The translations under genes and the position numbers were made by a program. DNA of 64,000 bases from Rotaria socialis (Eukaryota; Rotifera; Eurotatoria; Philodinida; Philodinidae). Numbering within the stretch: position 1 is the stretch's first letter; each line of letters opens with the position of its first letter. This document shows positions 23,983 through 37,724 of this stretch, one piece after another. The DNA lies in the NCBI GenBank assembly GCA_905331475.1, contig CAJNYU010004617.1, positions 132,036-196,035 of the forward strand. Direction: 5' to 3'. The notes below the pieces were generated by a model. It was not told the origin of the DNA. It made no database searches and saw nothing but the letters and a program-made list of their open reading frames with translations.

Positions 23983-26380
23983 ATCATAAACTCCTTCTTT
24001 CTTTTTTAATATACATCAGTAACCTATGCTGCAACAGTCTTGATTCAAAGTATTCATTTACTTTTCGTTCCTTTAAAGATGAATGGTTAGAGTTGAGAAC
24101 ATTTAGTTAGAATGAGACGTTTTCAGCTGATTCAAATCTATATTTAGAATTTTCTTTTGGATATAAAACGGTTAACTAACGTTGACATGTTAGAAAAGGT
24201 TTAAAAGGGTATTTTTAGAATATGAAATTTGCTTCAGTTCTTACCTTTTTTTAGTATTTTAAACTTCGAAAGTTTTTGAAATCGACTTTATTCGAAAATA
24301 CTGACTCCTCTTATACAAAATAAGTCATTATTAAATGAGTGAAATCTCAAATAATTGAATATCAATGCGCTACCATTAAACAATTAGTTCCTATACCTTC
24401 TGTTGTTTATCAAAAAGTTCCTTTTTTACTAATAAAAAACTGTAAAACTATTTCATGGAAGATAAAATAGAAAAGTAAATGACAAGTTTTCTCGCACAAT
24501 TATTTCGTATTTTGAATTTAGTAGATTTCAATCAACATGCACTATCTAGGATCGTTTGATGTCAATTCTTAAAATTTGATTCGCCATATTCTAGAAAGAA
24601 ATTCTGAATGTCTACACAGCAAGAGTAAATAATTGGAAGTATGCATAATTGGTTTTGGCTTTAATTAGTTTTCTTGAAGTGATCGAAATCTAAATGAATA
24701 GTTGGTACCAAGACTTTGACACTGTTGTTTATTATAATATACATTTATCTTTTTTAATATATAATTAGATGTTTTCGATTTGCTTTATAAAAAAAAAATA
24801 TATACATATAGATGCAAATGTCACAGTTGACATGCGATAATTTCATTTGAGTATGAAATCTTCGAAAGTATTCAAACAAATCGTCTTTAGACAACATATT
24901 TCTATTTTAAAAATGAATTTTATACAACAAGAAGACATAGTATACATCTACAAGTGTTGTGACTGTTCTATTTATATTAATTATATGACCTGTAAGACTT
25001 GAAATCTATGAACATAACATAATTAGTTAATTTTTACATTTATTAAGTGAAAGTTTTCGACGTCATTTTTCTTCTATCTGAATCTTATTGGTTCTTGATT
25101 TCAATAATGAAACATACAAGGGTCGAACTTAAATTAAATATGATTTCCTACATGCGAATCTTTATTTGCTTTTTTGTTCGCATCACATCTTGATGAGTTC
25201 GAGGTGAAAGAGTCTGAAAAATCGAATAGAACTTCATGAATTTATTTTTTATGCGAATTATTAAATAGTTATTGTATTGTAATATGAATGACTAGAATGA
25301 TAACATATTGATAGTTGTCCAAATCAATATTTTCCATATTCTCCCAGTGTCTATTGAAAGAATATTAATGAAATACAACTAACTATCAAATGTTCCGAGA
25401 ATAAAATAAATGTGTGAGCAATACATACAATTTCAAAGGAGATAAAGCATGCGATGACTTTTAAATTGTCTAACAATTTTATCAATCTACATCAATGATA
25501 TTCATTCAAAAATATTGAAATGTATTCACAAAACTAATTCTATCAGAAATTATTCATTCAGCAAACATACGGTTGATACACTATTTTCAGTAAAACATTT
25601 CATCATAAATATTATTCTCAACTGAATTGGACACTTCGCTAATTTGTGGCATATAATTAATATGCATCACGATTGAAAAGGAAAATTTCCTTTATGGTTG
25701 GAAATATTTCCATTTTAAAAAAATAATTTATGCATTTTTTTCCAATGATGTTGAGATATAAAATGAAAAAAAATCAGTCGATCTCGAAGTTTCCTGTTGG
25801 GAAGAGATGAATAAGCACTGTTTTTTCTAAATTTTTTATACTTAAATCTCAAATAAATGCTGCGTAGAACCCTCCAAAACACTCTTCAATAGTAATTTTC
25901 ACATTTCATCAACGGCTCATAATGAATTTTAATTTAAAATAATATTTTATACGAGTCACCTATATTGATACCAGCACTGTTTCTCACCAGATTAACACGA
26001 GAACATTTACATGATTAATCTAGTAGTCGAATGTATTCGATGAATATTCTAAACAATTATGCTGACATAACACAAATGATTAATAGAAATTTTCAGCTCT
26101 ATATTCACGAATAATCTTAGGCTCTGCTACCGCCTACCTGTAAACGATTGTAAAAGAAAGAACTTAAAGTATAAATAATGTATTTCATATCACAAGTGTG
26201 CTTTCATACATGAATCATATGAAAAATGAAAATCATCTCCTGCATATTGTGTATTTTGCTTTACGTGAGGTTCGCAAAAACATTGTTCCTATGGCAATGA
26301 TTCATTTTTTCTTTCTTTTCTTCTGACTATTCATCGTGCCGTTATGATTCTTGATGTAACTTGCTTCGATAGTAGTTTTG

Positions 26381-26412
<32 letters not shown>

Positions 26413-26476
26413 ATCTCTATCTCTATCTCTCTCTCTCTCGTTTTCTAGTAGTAGTAGTCGATGAAAATAGCTATAT
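23983..26476. other. Intergenic, no gene seen; ends in a long CT-rich tract (26382-26439)
   Basis: AT-rich with many stops on both strands and no exon that I can join to a neighbour. A CT/CTAT microsatellite of about 58 bp lies at 26382-26439, just upstream of the C2 gene TATA box. Confidence 0.5.
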
Positions 26477-26484
26477 TATAAAAA
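26382..26484 (+). promoter_or_regulatory. Core promoter of the C2 gene: (CT)n tract then TATAAAAA
   Basis: The CT tract 26382-26439 resembles GAGA-factor-type promoter elements. A strong TATA box, TATAAAAA, lies at 26477-26484. Transcription would be expected to start near 26505-26515, giving a leader of about 50-60 nt before the ATG at 26565. Confidence 0.55.
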
Positions 26485-26564
26485 GCAAGCAGAGAAACGT
26501 CTTATTACAGTCTCGTTTCGCATACACATTTCTATCAATCAGTAACTCAATCTAAACACTGAAC

Positions 26565-27002
26565 ATGTCACACGGAAGCCTTCAAGTTACAGTAGTTGAA
26601 GCTCGTAATCTTAAAGATCAAGATACTCTTGGTCAAAATGATGCATACGTTGAATTATACTTAGACAAAGATTATAAACAACGAACAACAACAATTAAAG
26701 ATACAAATTCACCAAAATGGAATGAAACATTTACTTTGTAAGTTAAATTTCATATCTTATTTTTATGCATTTTTCATAATATTTTTTTGTTTTTGAACAG
26801 TAATTTACAAAAAGGTGATGATACCTTACATATACAAGTATATGATGATGATGCCGTCGGTAAAGATTCCATTGGCTCAGCAAAAGTTAGTTTAAAAAAG
26901 ATTCAACAAGGTGGAGGACAATCAGAAGAATGGGTTAAATTACCTGCGCATCTTGGTCTTGGTTCTCACGGAGAAATACACCTTATTCTTCGACTTAGTT
27001 GA
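26565..27002 (+). CDS. Small single C2-domain protein, 124 aa, two exons
   Basis: Exons 26565-26737 and 26801-27002 join in frame to 124 aa; the protein is essentially one C2 domain. It starts with the typical LQVTVVEARNLKDQD strand and loop, followed by NDAYVELYL, and has a second acidic loop VYDDDAVGKDSIG. The Asp residues in both loops are those that bind calcium in C2 domains, so Ca2+-dependent membrane lipid binding is likely. No membrane segment or second domain is present, as in short stand-alone C2 proteins. The TATA box and short leader suggest a highly or inducibly expressed gene (inference). Confidence 0.85.
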
Positions 27003-30000
27003 ATATTTACAACAATTATCTAGTCGTCAATTAAACACACCATAACAACATAGACACAACATTCCATTTTTCTTTTTTCTCAATTATATTTGTATACTTC
27101 AAGGCTTTGATTTATAATTTATCAGTTAAAAAAATATTTGCTAGTATACAAAAGAAGTATAATAAAGAAATGCAGTTCTTTATTTTATTTTTTGGCTATT
27201 TATTATGTATTTATGGACTTCGTGACTTCTACGTGAAATAAATATATGAGAAAAGCTATGCAAGAAAGAATTAAAAGAAAAACGAACAAACAGAAAAGAG
27301 GAAAGAGATATGCTATTTGACAAGCAACCCAGAAGAAGAGCAACAAAGATGTACATTCGACTTAACCTATCAAACAGCAATGTGATACATAGATAAATAC
27401 CATGTGAAATACAAAAGGTCTTCTTAGTAGAACAAAATAGTGTTACATAAGATGTTGTGTAAACTACAAACGGGATCAATTTTTAATCATGAACTTCGTT
27501 TAATGAAACGTCCTGGATCGATTGTTGAAGATCTAAATCCTCAATTGAACTATTGAATAAGTTGATTTGATAAATTTTAAGATGAACAATAAAATAAATA
27601 TTCATGTTATATACATGTTGTGTCAGATGCTCAGATAAAACGAATCGAGAATTTTTACTTATTCTTGCTGATTTTGTTTTTTCGTATACAGGACGTGAAC
27701 CAGTTGGTATTGTTAGCCAAATTATTCTGCTGGAAAATCAATCCATCTATTTGTTGTGATTGAGCGTACGACGGTGATTAAACTTGATAAATGTATTCCT
27801 TTCACCAGACTTTATGCTAAGAAATAGTTTCAATCAGCAGATTTTCTACCAGTAAATATTGATATTATTCTAATTTTATTATATTAATTAAATAATTATT
27901 CTCGAGTATTATTAATTGAATCTAGAAAAAAAAGAGCCGATGCGAAATTATTAATATAAAATATTTTTCTATTCAACCAACAGTTTTTAGTGATATTCAT
28001 GATGATCATCGAATCACATGTGAAGAAGTACTTAATAATATATTGCTAGTTATTTGTTTATTATTCGCTTGAATTCTTTGAAAAAGTTTCTGCTACTACT
28101 GCAACAGAAGATTACGATTTAGATAAAGCTTTCGTTTTTAGCAATGAACTGAGAGCTGATATGGTTTGAGTTAATACTTAAGATATTCTCGATCTAATTA
28201 CATCATTGTGAAATTTTACAGAAAGTAGTGTTTATCGAGAGAAAAAGGTGTACATTGGTTGAATCCATATATAGAAACCAAATTTGTAAGTTTCTTTAGA
28301 AATTAAAAAGAATAAGATCTCCTATAAAAAATGATTCGCTTTTTCCAAGTTGCAATAAAGATTTATGAACGACATTCATAAACATCAATATGATTAAAAT
28401 ATATAGAATAAATGCTGTTAATTATTATTGTCAAACATAGATGATTGATTTCGCTTTATATTTCTACAGTAAAAATGATATTCCTATTCATTAATAAACT
28501 CTATCAAAATCGTTCGTAGTTTTTGTATTCTCATAGACCTATCCATATTGGAAGATGGCGTCTCAAGAGTTGCCAATTTTTTTTCTTGTCACTAAATCTC
28601 GTTTTGCTACTATTCATGATATTGAATAGATTGAAGCAGAAACTAATATGAATTTAATGCTAACAACGATTATTAAATTATCGAACCGTTGCAATCGAGA
28701 AAATAGCATTTTCCAGCTGAAGTTGATCGGTAGAACCTTTTTTTCTAAATCGAAGATCTACGTTTAAATCAAAGATAAAAGACAAAGTAAAAAACTTTAT
28801 TCATATAGATGCTAGTCGTCTATTTATGTTTTGTTTTTCGTATGTAACCATGTAAATAACTTGCTATTCGATGTCGTTTCAAGTTAAAAATAAACCAAAT
28901 ATATGACCCTCATAAATAGTATATAATACATCTTTACAATCGCTGTTTGGTAAATTATCCTGCCGTACATTCACATTTATAATCCAATACTGTAATAAAC
29001 AAATAGATATAAAATCTTTAGTTCATGATGAATTGTATAGTTAATGTCTATAATATTCTAGTTCGTATTTTCAACTAGAGAGAGGAGCATAGTGTATCTC
29101 GGCATCCTCAATACTGGCTGAAAGATCAACGATTCAAGATGAGAATCGAAACATTTTTGAGAAAGACAACTAGCATTTTGAAGTAACGTGACGGAGTATG
29201 TTTTAGAATTTTCACTACAAGAAAAACAGGATTGTATAAGATCAAGGGACGGATCATCAGTTCTTACTGGATTTATCTCTATTCATGTAAGAATTTCAAA
29301 TCGTTTTAGTGAATGGATATCCGTCGAATAGTCATCCGAAATATTTTTGCAAATTAAAAGCAAATCTCATTTCTTCATATTGACTGGTACAGAAAGTCTC
29401 TTTGTGAAATCAGTATAACCTATTTCATTTTGATTAAATATGCATCAGAATAAATCAATTCTTTTTTAAAGTGGTGTCGTTCTTGATTTTACTTGTCGAC
29501 TATGATCATTGTATGACTGAACAAAATAGTTGATTTGAATGAAACTAGCTGGCGTGAAAACATTATCTCTGTTGGGTAATTTGTATTAATAAGGTTCGTA
29601 TTGCAATATAGTGAAGTTATCAAGTTTCTAATATGTCTATTTTCGAGAGATTCAAAAATTTTTAATTTCAATCTGAGCCTTGCACTTATAAGAGAATTCA
29701 ACTCGTTTGACTTTCATAGAAAAATTCAAAAGTTTGGAACAAAATCTATGAGAGATATAAATTTTTCAAAAGCTGCATGCCCTATCTATAAAAGGAAAAG
29801 ATTTCTTTTTTGAAAATCTGATATATTGAAAAGAATTTATTTTATACTCTATTCGTACTCTCTGTATAGGATTTGTTTTGGATCAATATTCGACAAGATA
29901 AACTATTGAAAAACTTGAAGTCCTGTGGGGATCTATAGCTTTAGCGAATAGAAAAATGCGAAATTTGATAAACTGGTCAGATCTCAATAGTAACTGAAAC

Positions 30001-30766
30001 GTTTTTCATTAGAGTTTTTATTAGTACACTAGATAGCAATTATAAGCAAAGAAATCATGGAGAATATGTCCTATAAAATAGTAAAATAATGGAATGACAT
30101 CTTTTGAGATTTCGAAAATTTCACTGACTGACTGGAAATCCTGTTTCATTCATTCTTGCTTTCTGAACTTTTTATTGTTACTCGCTTATGTTATCATTAT
30201 TAAACTTCATCTCGTATTACATTATGATCTAGAAAACTGTTTTCAATTTCTGTACCTAGATAAAAATTCTAATCATTTCTATAAATAAATCCTCAAAATA
30301 AATAAATATATCCCAAAATTTGATATCTCTTAATTTATTGTTATTTAAATATACAAAACGTCAAAGACTTTTTTCTCATTAACAAAACTTTCGAACATAC
30401 TGATAAACATTGATCTAAATACTTCTTATGAAGATATCTATAATGAGAATGAACATACAGTGAACAGAACACCTTGAACAAATATCTTTCATACATAGAA
30501 GCTTAACAAAGACTAAAGATGCTATACATCATAATCTTCAATAACGAACAATAGATCATGATGAACATCAAAGTAGGAGGAGATCACGACATTTCACAAC
30601 AAAACAAAAATGCTTAGGATACTTCACACCATACCATTTTAAAAATAGAAAAAATGCAATGAAGTACCCAACGCAATGATTGGTTAATCGATATTTAATT
30701 AAGGCATATATTTATATCGAAACAGCATTCTTTGTTATTTACGCATTCAAATATTTACTCGTAGTT
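27003..30766. other. Intergenic with gene-like relics but no intact gene
   Basis: The stretch 27480-28760 contains short open pieces with coding-like composition (for example a frame starting HELRLMKRPGSIVEDLN near 27488, a frame reading TTATEDYDLDKAFVFSNELRADM near 28099-28167, and MASQELPIFFLVTKSRF near 28556-28610). They are broken by stops, lie in different frames, and I could not join them with splice sites. I take this as a possible decayed gene. 28760-30660 shows nothing. Confidence 0.3.
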
Positions 30767-31870
30767 ATGATCGATGATATGAATAAAAATCTCATGCAAC
30801 AATTGAACAAACGTCTGGAATTAATTATTGAACATAATAAATCTCTTAAATTTAATTTAAATTCAAGAAATAATCTTGTGAATAAAACTCTTACTGATCT
30901 TACGCAACGTTATAAAATACGTAATAATTATTATCGTAAAAAATTTCCATCATTACTCCATGATTTATCTATTTTAAAATCGAATGAAAAACATTTTCAA
31001 TCGATTGAAAAACGATATTATCAGTCAATAAAATTTTATAAAAATATATCAAATATTCAATCATCGATTAATATTAAACAATACGATAAACAACTTCAAC
31101 AATCAACTAAAACTTTGGATGATCTTAAAACGAATATCAGTCAATATGAAAATTCTATTGAACAATCAAAACAAGAATTCATTCAACAGAATGAACAAAT
31201 AAAAGATTCTACAAATAAACTTTCGCAAATTCAATATGAACAAAATCGCATTCAATCAGATATACAACAATTAAAACAAAAGATTTTATTTGAAAAAAAT
31301 CTATATTCACAAGAAAAAGAATTTTATTCAAACTTTAAAACAGCATCTCAACTTGAATCTAAAAAAATTTGCCTAGAAAAAAAACATAAAGATGTTGATC
31401 AATGCTACCAGCAACAACAAATCCTTAGTAAAGAAGAAATAACATTGAAAAATTTACTCAAAAATATCAAAGATGCAAATCAAAATAAACTGAGTCAATG
31501 TCATACAGAAAATAATCGTCTATCGAAAGAAATTTCTCAAACTAAATTTAATATTCAACAAAAAAGAACGGATTTATTACAATTACAACATCAATTATCT
31601 GATTATAAAACGAAATCCGAGACGAATAAAATTGTTATGAATCAATCAAAAATTCGAACTTTACTTGCACCACCACTACCACCACCACCATCAACAACAA
31701 AAACTATAACATCGAATAAGGAAGAAATCATCCATAAATCTGCTCCATTAATAAATAAACTTAAGACAGCTTTATTATATGCTGAACAACAACAACACCC
31801 ATTACCAATTGAATCTACGAACAAATCTGAACAAAGTAAAGCAATAGATTACTTAGTTTTGACTTTTTAA
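30767..31870 (+). CDS. Coiled-coil protein of unknown family, about 367 aa
   Basis: One uninterrupted frame. I start at the ATG at 30767 (MIDDMNKNLMQQLNKRLE); the frame is open upstream to 30680 but has no earlier ATG and would encode a hydrophobic stretch. The protein is rich in Gln, Lys, Asn and Ile, with heptad patterns over nearly the whole length up to about residue 300. A short polyproline run (APPLPPPPS) and a C-terminal tail follow. There is no signal peptide or catalytic motif. It resembles cytoskeletal or ciliary coiled-coil proteins in general, but I cannot name the family. Confidence 0.6.
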   Translation: MIDDMNKNLMQQLNKRLELIIEHNKSLKFNLNSRNNLVNKTLTDLTQRYKIRNNYYRKKFPSLLHDLSILKSNEKHFQSIEKRYYQSIKFYKNISNIQSSINIKQYDKQLQQSTKTLDDLKTNISQYENSIEQSKQEFIQQNEQIKDSTNKLSQIQYEQNRIQSDIQQLKQKILFEKNLYSQEKEFYSNFKTASQLESKKICLEKKHKDVDQCYQQQQILSKEEITLKNLLKNIKDANQNKLSQCHTENNRLSKEISQTKFNIQQKRTDLLQLQHQLSDYKTKSETNKIVMNQSKIRTLLAPPLPPPPSTTKTITSNKEEIIHKSAPLINKLKTALLYAEQQQHPLPIESTNKSEQSKAIDYLVLTF

Positions 31871-32393
31871 TATTCCGACAGTCATCGAAAAGTTTATTCA
31901 ATCAATCAAAAACGTGCTACCTGTATAATAATATAAGATTAACGCAAACGAGAGAGAGAAATAGGAGACAGAGCGAAATAAAGTAAAGTCTCGATGTTGG
32001 CCTCTAATCCATGAAGACTAAAGACGCGTGTTCACCACGTAATTGTCCTTTGCGAGTTGTGAATGTCGAAACGCCTATTTCATCGCTCCCTACTTGTTTG
32101 TAAGCATTACTTAATCGTTTGCTTGTTCATGCTTTCGCTGTTATATTTCATAGAGAAAACCTTGTGTTCGTCCCTTTCGGATTATTCAATGTACTCATCA
32201 AATGAAAAAAAGTAAAAAGGAAACAAAGTAAAAAAAAAATGAGATGCATGAATGAATGAGAGATAAATCAAAGCGAACAAAAAAAGTAAAATACATATAT
32301 GACAGAAGGCTAAGTCAATCGTTGATGCTTAGCGGAGATTATCTCCGCTTCTTATGTTAATTAGATGAATTAAAACAATTTTCTCGTGTAAAT
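31871..32393. other. Intergenic; upstream region of the Ser-rich gene
   Basis: No exon seen. It holds the 3' end of the coiled-coil gene and, presumably, the distal promoter of the Ser-rich gene. A small perfect hairpin-like repeat (GCGGAGATTATCTCCGC) lies near 32333-32349. Confidence 0.4.
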
Positions 32394-33837
32394 ATGATCA
32401 ATATTCAAACAACTCCATTAACTATATCATCTTCGTATTCTATCGACGTCCCAACGACTAACAGTGAACGTAAGTTTTTCTTTTCTATTAGTATTTGTCA
32501 CACATACACGAAAGAAAAACGAGATAGAGAGAAAAGAAGAAAAAAAAATAAGATCATAAAATAAAATAGACCTGCATCACTATACTTATGGCACGTCTGT
32601 CTTACTACTACGTCATTATATATTCTTTTCTCTTTCACACACATGCGCACAGTGAAGTAGTGAATTATACAGCTGTTGCTTCTTGAATTTTATAATTTTA
32701 TATTTTTTTCGTGAGAATTTTGTATAATACATCAATGATGCCTGCGACTGCAAAATTACATCGTTCAGGTATTTTTCCTAAAGAGATAATATAAGAAAAT
32801 AAGAGATTATTTCTTTGGCTTTTCTTTTCTATTTCTTTGTTTTTGTTGTTGATTATATTATATATATTTAGAATCACTCGGACCAAATTTGCAATCTCGT
32901 CTTGAAGCACTTGAAGTCGCGATGGGTGTACGTCTCAATGTAGCTAAACGACAAGGACGCCATTCACTATCAAATAGTATATTCAATGAATTTTTATTAA
33001 TAAATTTTGAATTGAAAATTTCTTCTAGCTGCAAGTTCTTCACCAATGCAACTTTCTCCTACTTCATCATCAACAACGACAATAAACGCAAGTTTATCTA
33101 ATTCACTTTCAATATCAACTCGTCATAATATTCCACTACGTACTGGCCAAGGTGTACAACGATCGGCTTCATCATGTGATGCTGAAAATCGTCCCGGTCC
33201 TATAAAACGTCTTAAACCGTCGTGCCCTAACGAAAACTCATCAGTACTATCAACATCATCAACTGTTGCTGCTATTGCAACTATAAAAAAATATCCACCA
33301 TCTGTTCGCCGGCCATTACCAATACCAAATATGACACCAACGCGTCCAAATCAATCTAAACAATCGACTCCAATTAAACAACGTTCATCACCAATGGATA
33401 CATCATCACCACGTTTATCACGTTCATCAACAGCAAGTAGTAATAGTTCATCAAATAGTTCAAATTATCGAACGCCCATTGGTAGTATTTCACCCAAAAT
33501 TCCTGCAAGTCCATTACCAAAACAATCATTAAACAGTTCAACTCCAAATAAATCAGTCGCGCTTTTACGTAAAAGAGCACTATCTACATTTGGTGAACAA
33601 TTTTCTGATGATATAATTAAAATAAATTTACTATGGATTGATTTGAAAGAACTCGACGATGACAGCCGTTCGGAAGTTATTTTACAATTTGGTTCAATAG
33701 AAAATTTTCTTCGTGAACAAAATTTATTCTTTACAACACAACAACAATTAAAACTCGCATCGAAAAACAAGACGATAATTAATCGATCACGTTTGCATTT
33801 ATCTATTATGAAGAAGGATCGACTAGAATTACTATAA
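32394..33837 (+). CDS. Ser/Thr/Pro-rich, probably nuclear protein of unknown family; two alternative first exons
   Basis: Two first coding exons fit the same downstream exon. The distal one, 32394-32469 (MINIQTTPLTISSSY..), ends in phase 1 before GTAAGT. The proximal one, 32735-32768 (MMPATAKLHRS), also ends in phase 1 before GTATTT. Either joins exons 32872-32976 and 33029-33837, giving 329 or 315 aa. The shared part begins SLGPNLQSRLEALEVAMGVRLNVAKRQG, a short amphipathic segment. A long low-complexity region rich in Ser, Thr, Pro and Asn with many SP/TP sites follows (candidate CDK/MAPK targets). The C-terminus is a more ordered segment of about 80 residues (LLWIDLKELDDDSRSEVILQFG..). A KRLK basic patch may be a nuclear signal. 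I do not recognise the family. Confidence 0.65.
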
Positions 33838-36763
33838 AAATAAACATGTAGATACTTTTTTTAAATTTAAATCTACAGTCTTTTTCTTTTTCTTTTTCTT
33901 TTTCTTCTTCTTCTTCTCTTTTTCTCTTATCCGGTGATCTATTCTTTTTTATTTTTATTTCGTCTTATTACGGTTAAATACATGAGTGTTTTCCTTTTTT
34001 TAATTGCTGTTTGCGTGTTTATACAAGAAAAAAAATCGATTTCTTTTCCTTAATCTAATTGCATACATGTTAACTAAACATATCCTAATAATTGAAATTA
34101 ATCATTTTTTTCTTCTTTTTATCTTATTGTGAATAAAATCGTTGTCGTCAATTTGTCAAAAAATGAAATTAAATATTTATACAGATTTTAATCGTACTAG
34201 AACTATCTTAGTAATGAAAGAGGAACACACATACGTGCGGAAACCGTTAGAAAATATTTCATCTTTTTTATCTTTCTTATTTATATATATATATATACTA
34301 GGGCCTTTATATTAGACATTTTTTTTCTTCGATAATAAAATGTAATGACACTATGAAACTTTGTCTTGATTGAAAAAGCATAGACTGAAATTAATCTATT
34401 ATTGCCAATCATGTTCATATACACTTTAAATGAGTTCATACATAATTTATACTTATTCATATTTCATATGTAACCTTCAATTAAAAGTGGGTAAAACTGG
34501 TACGATAACAACTATACATTAGAATAAATAATTTTCATTAGGTCTATCAGTATAACATCAAGGTTAAAGACTCGTAGGGGTTTGATCAAGCTTTTTAACG
34601 AAGAACATTTTTATCACCATGACGATGATAGAAGGTCATTGATTTATATCAAACTATAATCGTATTGCCAATGCCATATTATTACTATTGTTTACATACT
34701 TGTCAACATACGATTCGCAATATGATACAAGGTAGCATTCATTATTCAAAGTAACGAAGATTTATCGATAAAGATTATTATACAGAAAAATACTTATGAA
34801 AAATTTATTTTAATTGCAACTGACAACAATAACGATCTACCATTTGGCTTTAGCAGTATAAGCAGAATACTTTTCGATAGACAAGTTAGCACTAATTTCA
34901 ATAAATCAAATATCTAACAAAAACTAATTAGCTATCCGTATCATATTTCTATCAAAACAAACATACAATGACCATCATTGTTGTTGTTGATTTTTGTCAG
35001 AGAAAATAAAGTTTCCTTGTGTTTCGAGATCATGAAAATGAAGAAGACAAGATTGATTGAAAGATTTGTATTAAATTTATACGTGTACGCCATCACTCGA
35101 ATCAGATAAATAATGCAGAAAATTAAAGAATATTTTATTGAAAATAATAATTGTAAAAAAAGAAAACAAAAGTTCATCTCTTCTATAGAATACAATGGGT
35201 TGCACATCTTATATTATTATTGTTATTATTAAATAATTCTGTTTGCATTAATGTATTCAATAATTTTTTTTGATCAAAATTTTTAGAATGACAATTCGTA
35301 CATAAGACATTTTGCTTAAGTGAATTTATCTCATACCATGTATAGGTAGTTAAAGTTGTCTAATGCAATAAAATAATTGTGTTTTCTTATAATCATATTA
35401 ATAAATGCGATGCTCATTCAACAGTGAAGAGATTCAAATTTAGACGCTCTACGTATTTATTTCATTTAGTTATACTGATGAGATTAAATGAAAAAAAAAA
35501 AGATTACAGACTCCTCAAAGAGTTACACTTTTAATAACTATCGTCAAATGTAAATTTCTATTTGTATTCTAACTGAATCTTTCATCTGTTATAATATAGA
35601 TGTTCAAGTAAATATTAAAAAAACTACTGCAAGATGCTTTCATCTTCGAATGAGAGTTTAATCCGAAGATGTTTTTTATTAAATGTTCAATGAAGCAATA
35701 ACATGTTGATTAGTTCTATCAATAAACATCGAAATGATTAATCAAAATTATTCATCACAATAAAATAATCTGATTAGAAAAGAGATTCATGCTGTTGCTT
35801 ATACCAACTGACGGATGATGTTAGTTTTTCGTCGATATATAAATATATTTGTTTATTTTTGTGATCATCTTCTATGAGTAAAGAAAAGTAAACATCATCT
35901 CTCACTAAAACTGCCATTTTCCAGATGATGATAGTCATTAAAGAGAAGGAAAAGAAATTCATTATTCCTATCACTGTTATTTCTCATCATTAAAAACAAT
36001 ATTACTTCTCAGACCAAACAACATCCGTAGACATTTACCAATCATTGAACTCGATACAAGGATTCATTTCCTTTCGATAGATACGTTTCACTTTCTATTC
36101 ATAAGTATTATCTATTTGTAAGGACGCCTCCGGAAACTATAATTCTTTATATTATACATTTCGAACAAACATATTCGACTATGTATTTTATGTTTCATAT
36201 ATCTTCTCTTATGAATAAATGTGGTCAACTTTTGACAAGAGTACATAGTGATGGCCACTGTATTCTCGCTATCTTATATTTATGAACGATGAACTGAATA
36301 GAGCAGTATGAAAAGAGCGGAAACAAAAATGGACGCAGCGGCCATTTGTTGAACGTCATCTTGTTCTTTTTCTTGATTCTTTTTCTTGCTCTCGCTCTTT
36401 CTCTCCCTCTCTGTCTGTCTGTCCCGTCTTATCTTATTATATTTGTCAGAACGAAAGAACAGGAGTCGTAGCAGTAGTACAATTAGAATAGGAATCGTTA
36501 AGAAAAAAAAGAAGAAAGAACCAGACAACATTTTCTTTCCATCTTCATCTTATAAATTGTCATGAATAGAAACTAGGAATTGTCTCGAAACAAATCTTCT
36601 TAATTCGTATCTTGACAGAAAAAGCCTTTTTCTCAAGCTCTTCATATTATTATTTGTTCTATTCATAGTATTAGAGAAGAAATCATTTGTCAAATATTTC
36701 TACTTGATCTTTTCTATTTTTTTTTTTGTAGATTTTCATTCATTCATTCCTTGACGATTGATA
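33838..36763. other. Intergenic, no gene seen; pyrimidine-rich tract at 33879-33929
   Basis: A TTTTTC/TTC-type tract of about 50 bp follows the stop of the Ser-rich gene. Another CT-rich stretch (about 36360-36430) lies 330-400 bp upstream of the distal first exon of the SH3 gene. No splice-compatible exon found. Confidence 0.45.
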
Positions 36764-37680
36764 ATGACAACACTAGCACGCCGATTATTAGGAAAAAGTA
36801 AGTGAAACCATAAAATCTATTTTAATCAAGATAGATTCGTCTTGTTCAACGTTGTAATTCATTCATTCCTGTATTTTCTATGTGCGATTAGTTTTCTTTT
36901 AAATTCGAATAAGAGAATGGGTGAAAGAATGTAATTCATCCTGCTGAGCTGTGAACATATGCACCTACATGTGCTTAATAGATCATTTTAATTTTTAATA
37001 ACATGTGAACATGCACAAATGTATTCGTCTAGGTCAGGTAAATCGGATGGTTAGGCTGTTTCGCTTTCAACTAGAATTCTAAATAATATCTCACAAGATT
37101 TTCACAATACAATTATTACCAGAAAATTTCCTATATCATTATATTGGCACTTTGTTTTCAAGTAATAATCATTATAATAATGATTCAATAACATGCTTGA
37201 TGCAAAAACATTTTGTCTCTCAATGAAATATGAAACCAATAATACTGAAGTATTATTAATGTTGATATTTTTTCCTGAACAAATGAGTATCTGCAAATAC
37301 AGATATGCACGCGTAATCTAACAACATCAATGCGTACAATGTATACATAATTATATATACTTGCATTCTTCTTTCACGCAATATCGAAACGACAGAAATT
37401 AGACCTTCAATTGACATATACATACACTTTCTCTTTTACTGACTCGATCCATCTATCCATGCTAATGTCTGACGTAACAGCTATCCTTTTCTTTCTCACC
37501 AGCCTACTTATTCATTTCTATGACTTACTTCTTACAACTGTTACTGATGATGATGATGATGACGATGCTGATTGTTATGACACGTATTTGCCATTCGGCA
37601 AGTACCTGATGGTATAGAAAAAAAAATAGAAGTTAATGCATTCATTCTATCATCAGTTATAAATACTCCCGTACAAATGA

Positions 37681-37724
<44 letters not shown>

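Noticed and set aside
33374-33770. Minus-strand frames opposite the Ser-rich gene
   Set aside because: Mirror of Ser/Thr-rich codons on the plus strand.
36280-36531. Minus-strand 83-codon frame with Phe and Arg/Glu/Lys runs
   Set aside because: Explained by the CT-rich tract; no coding signature.
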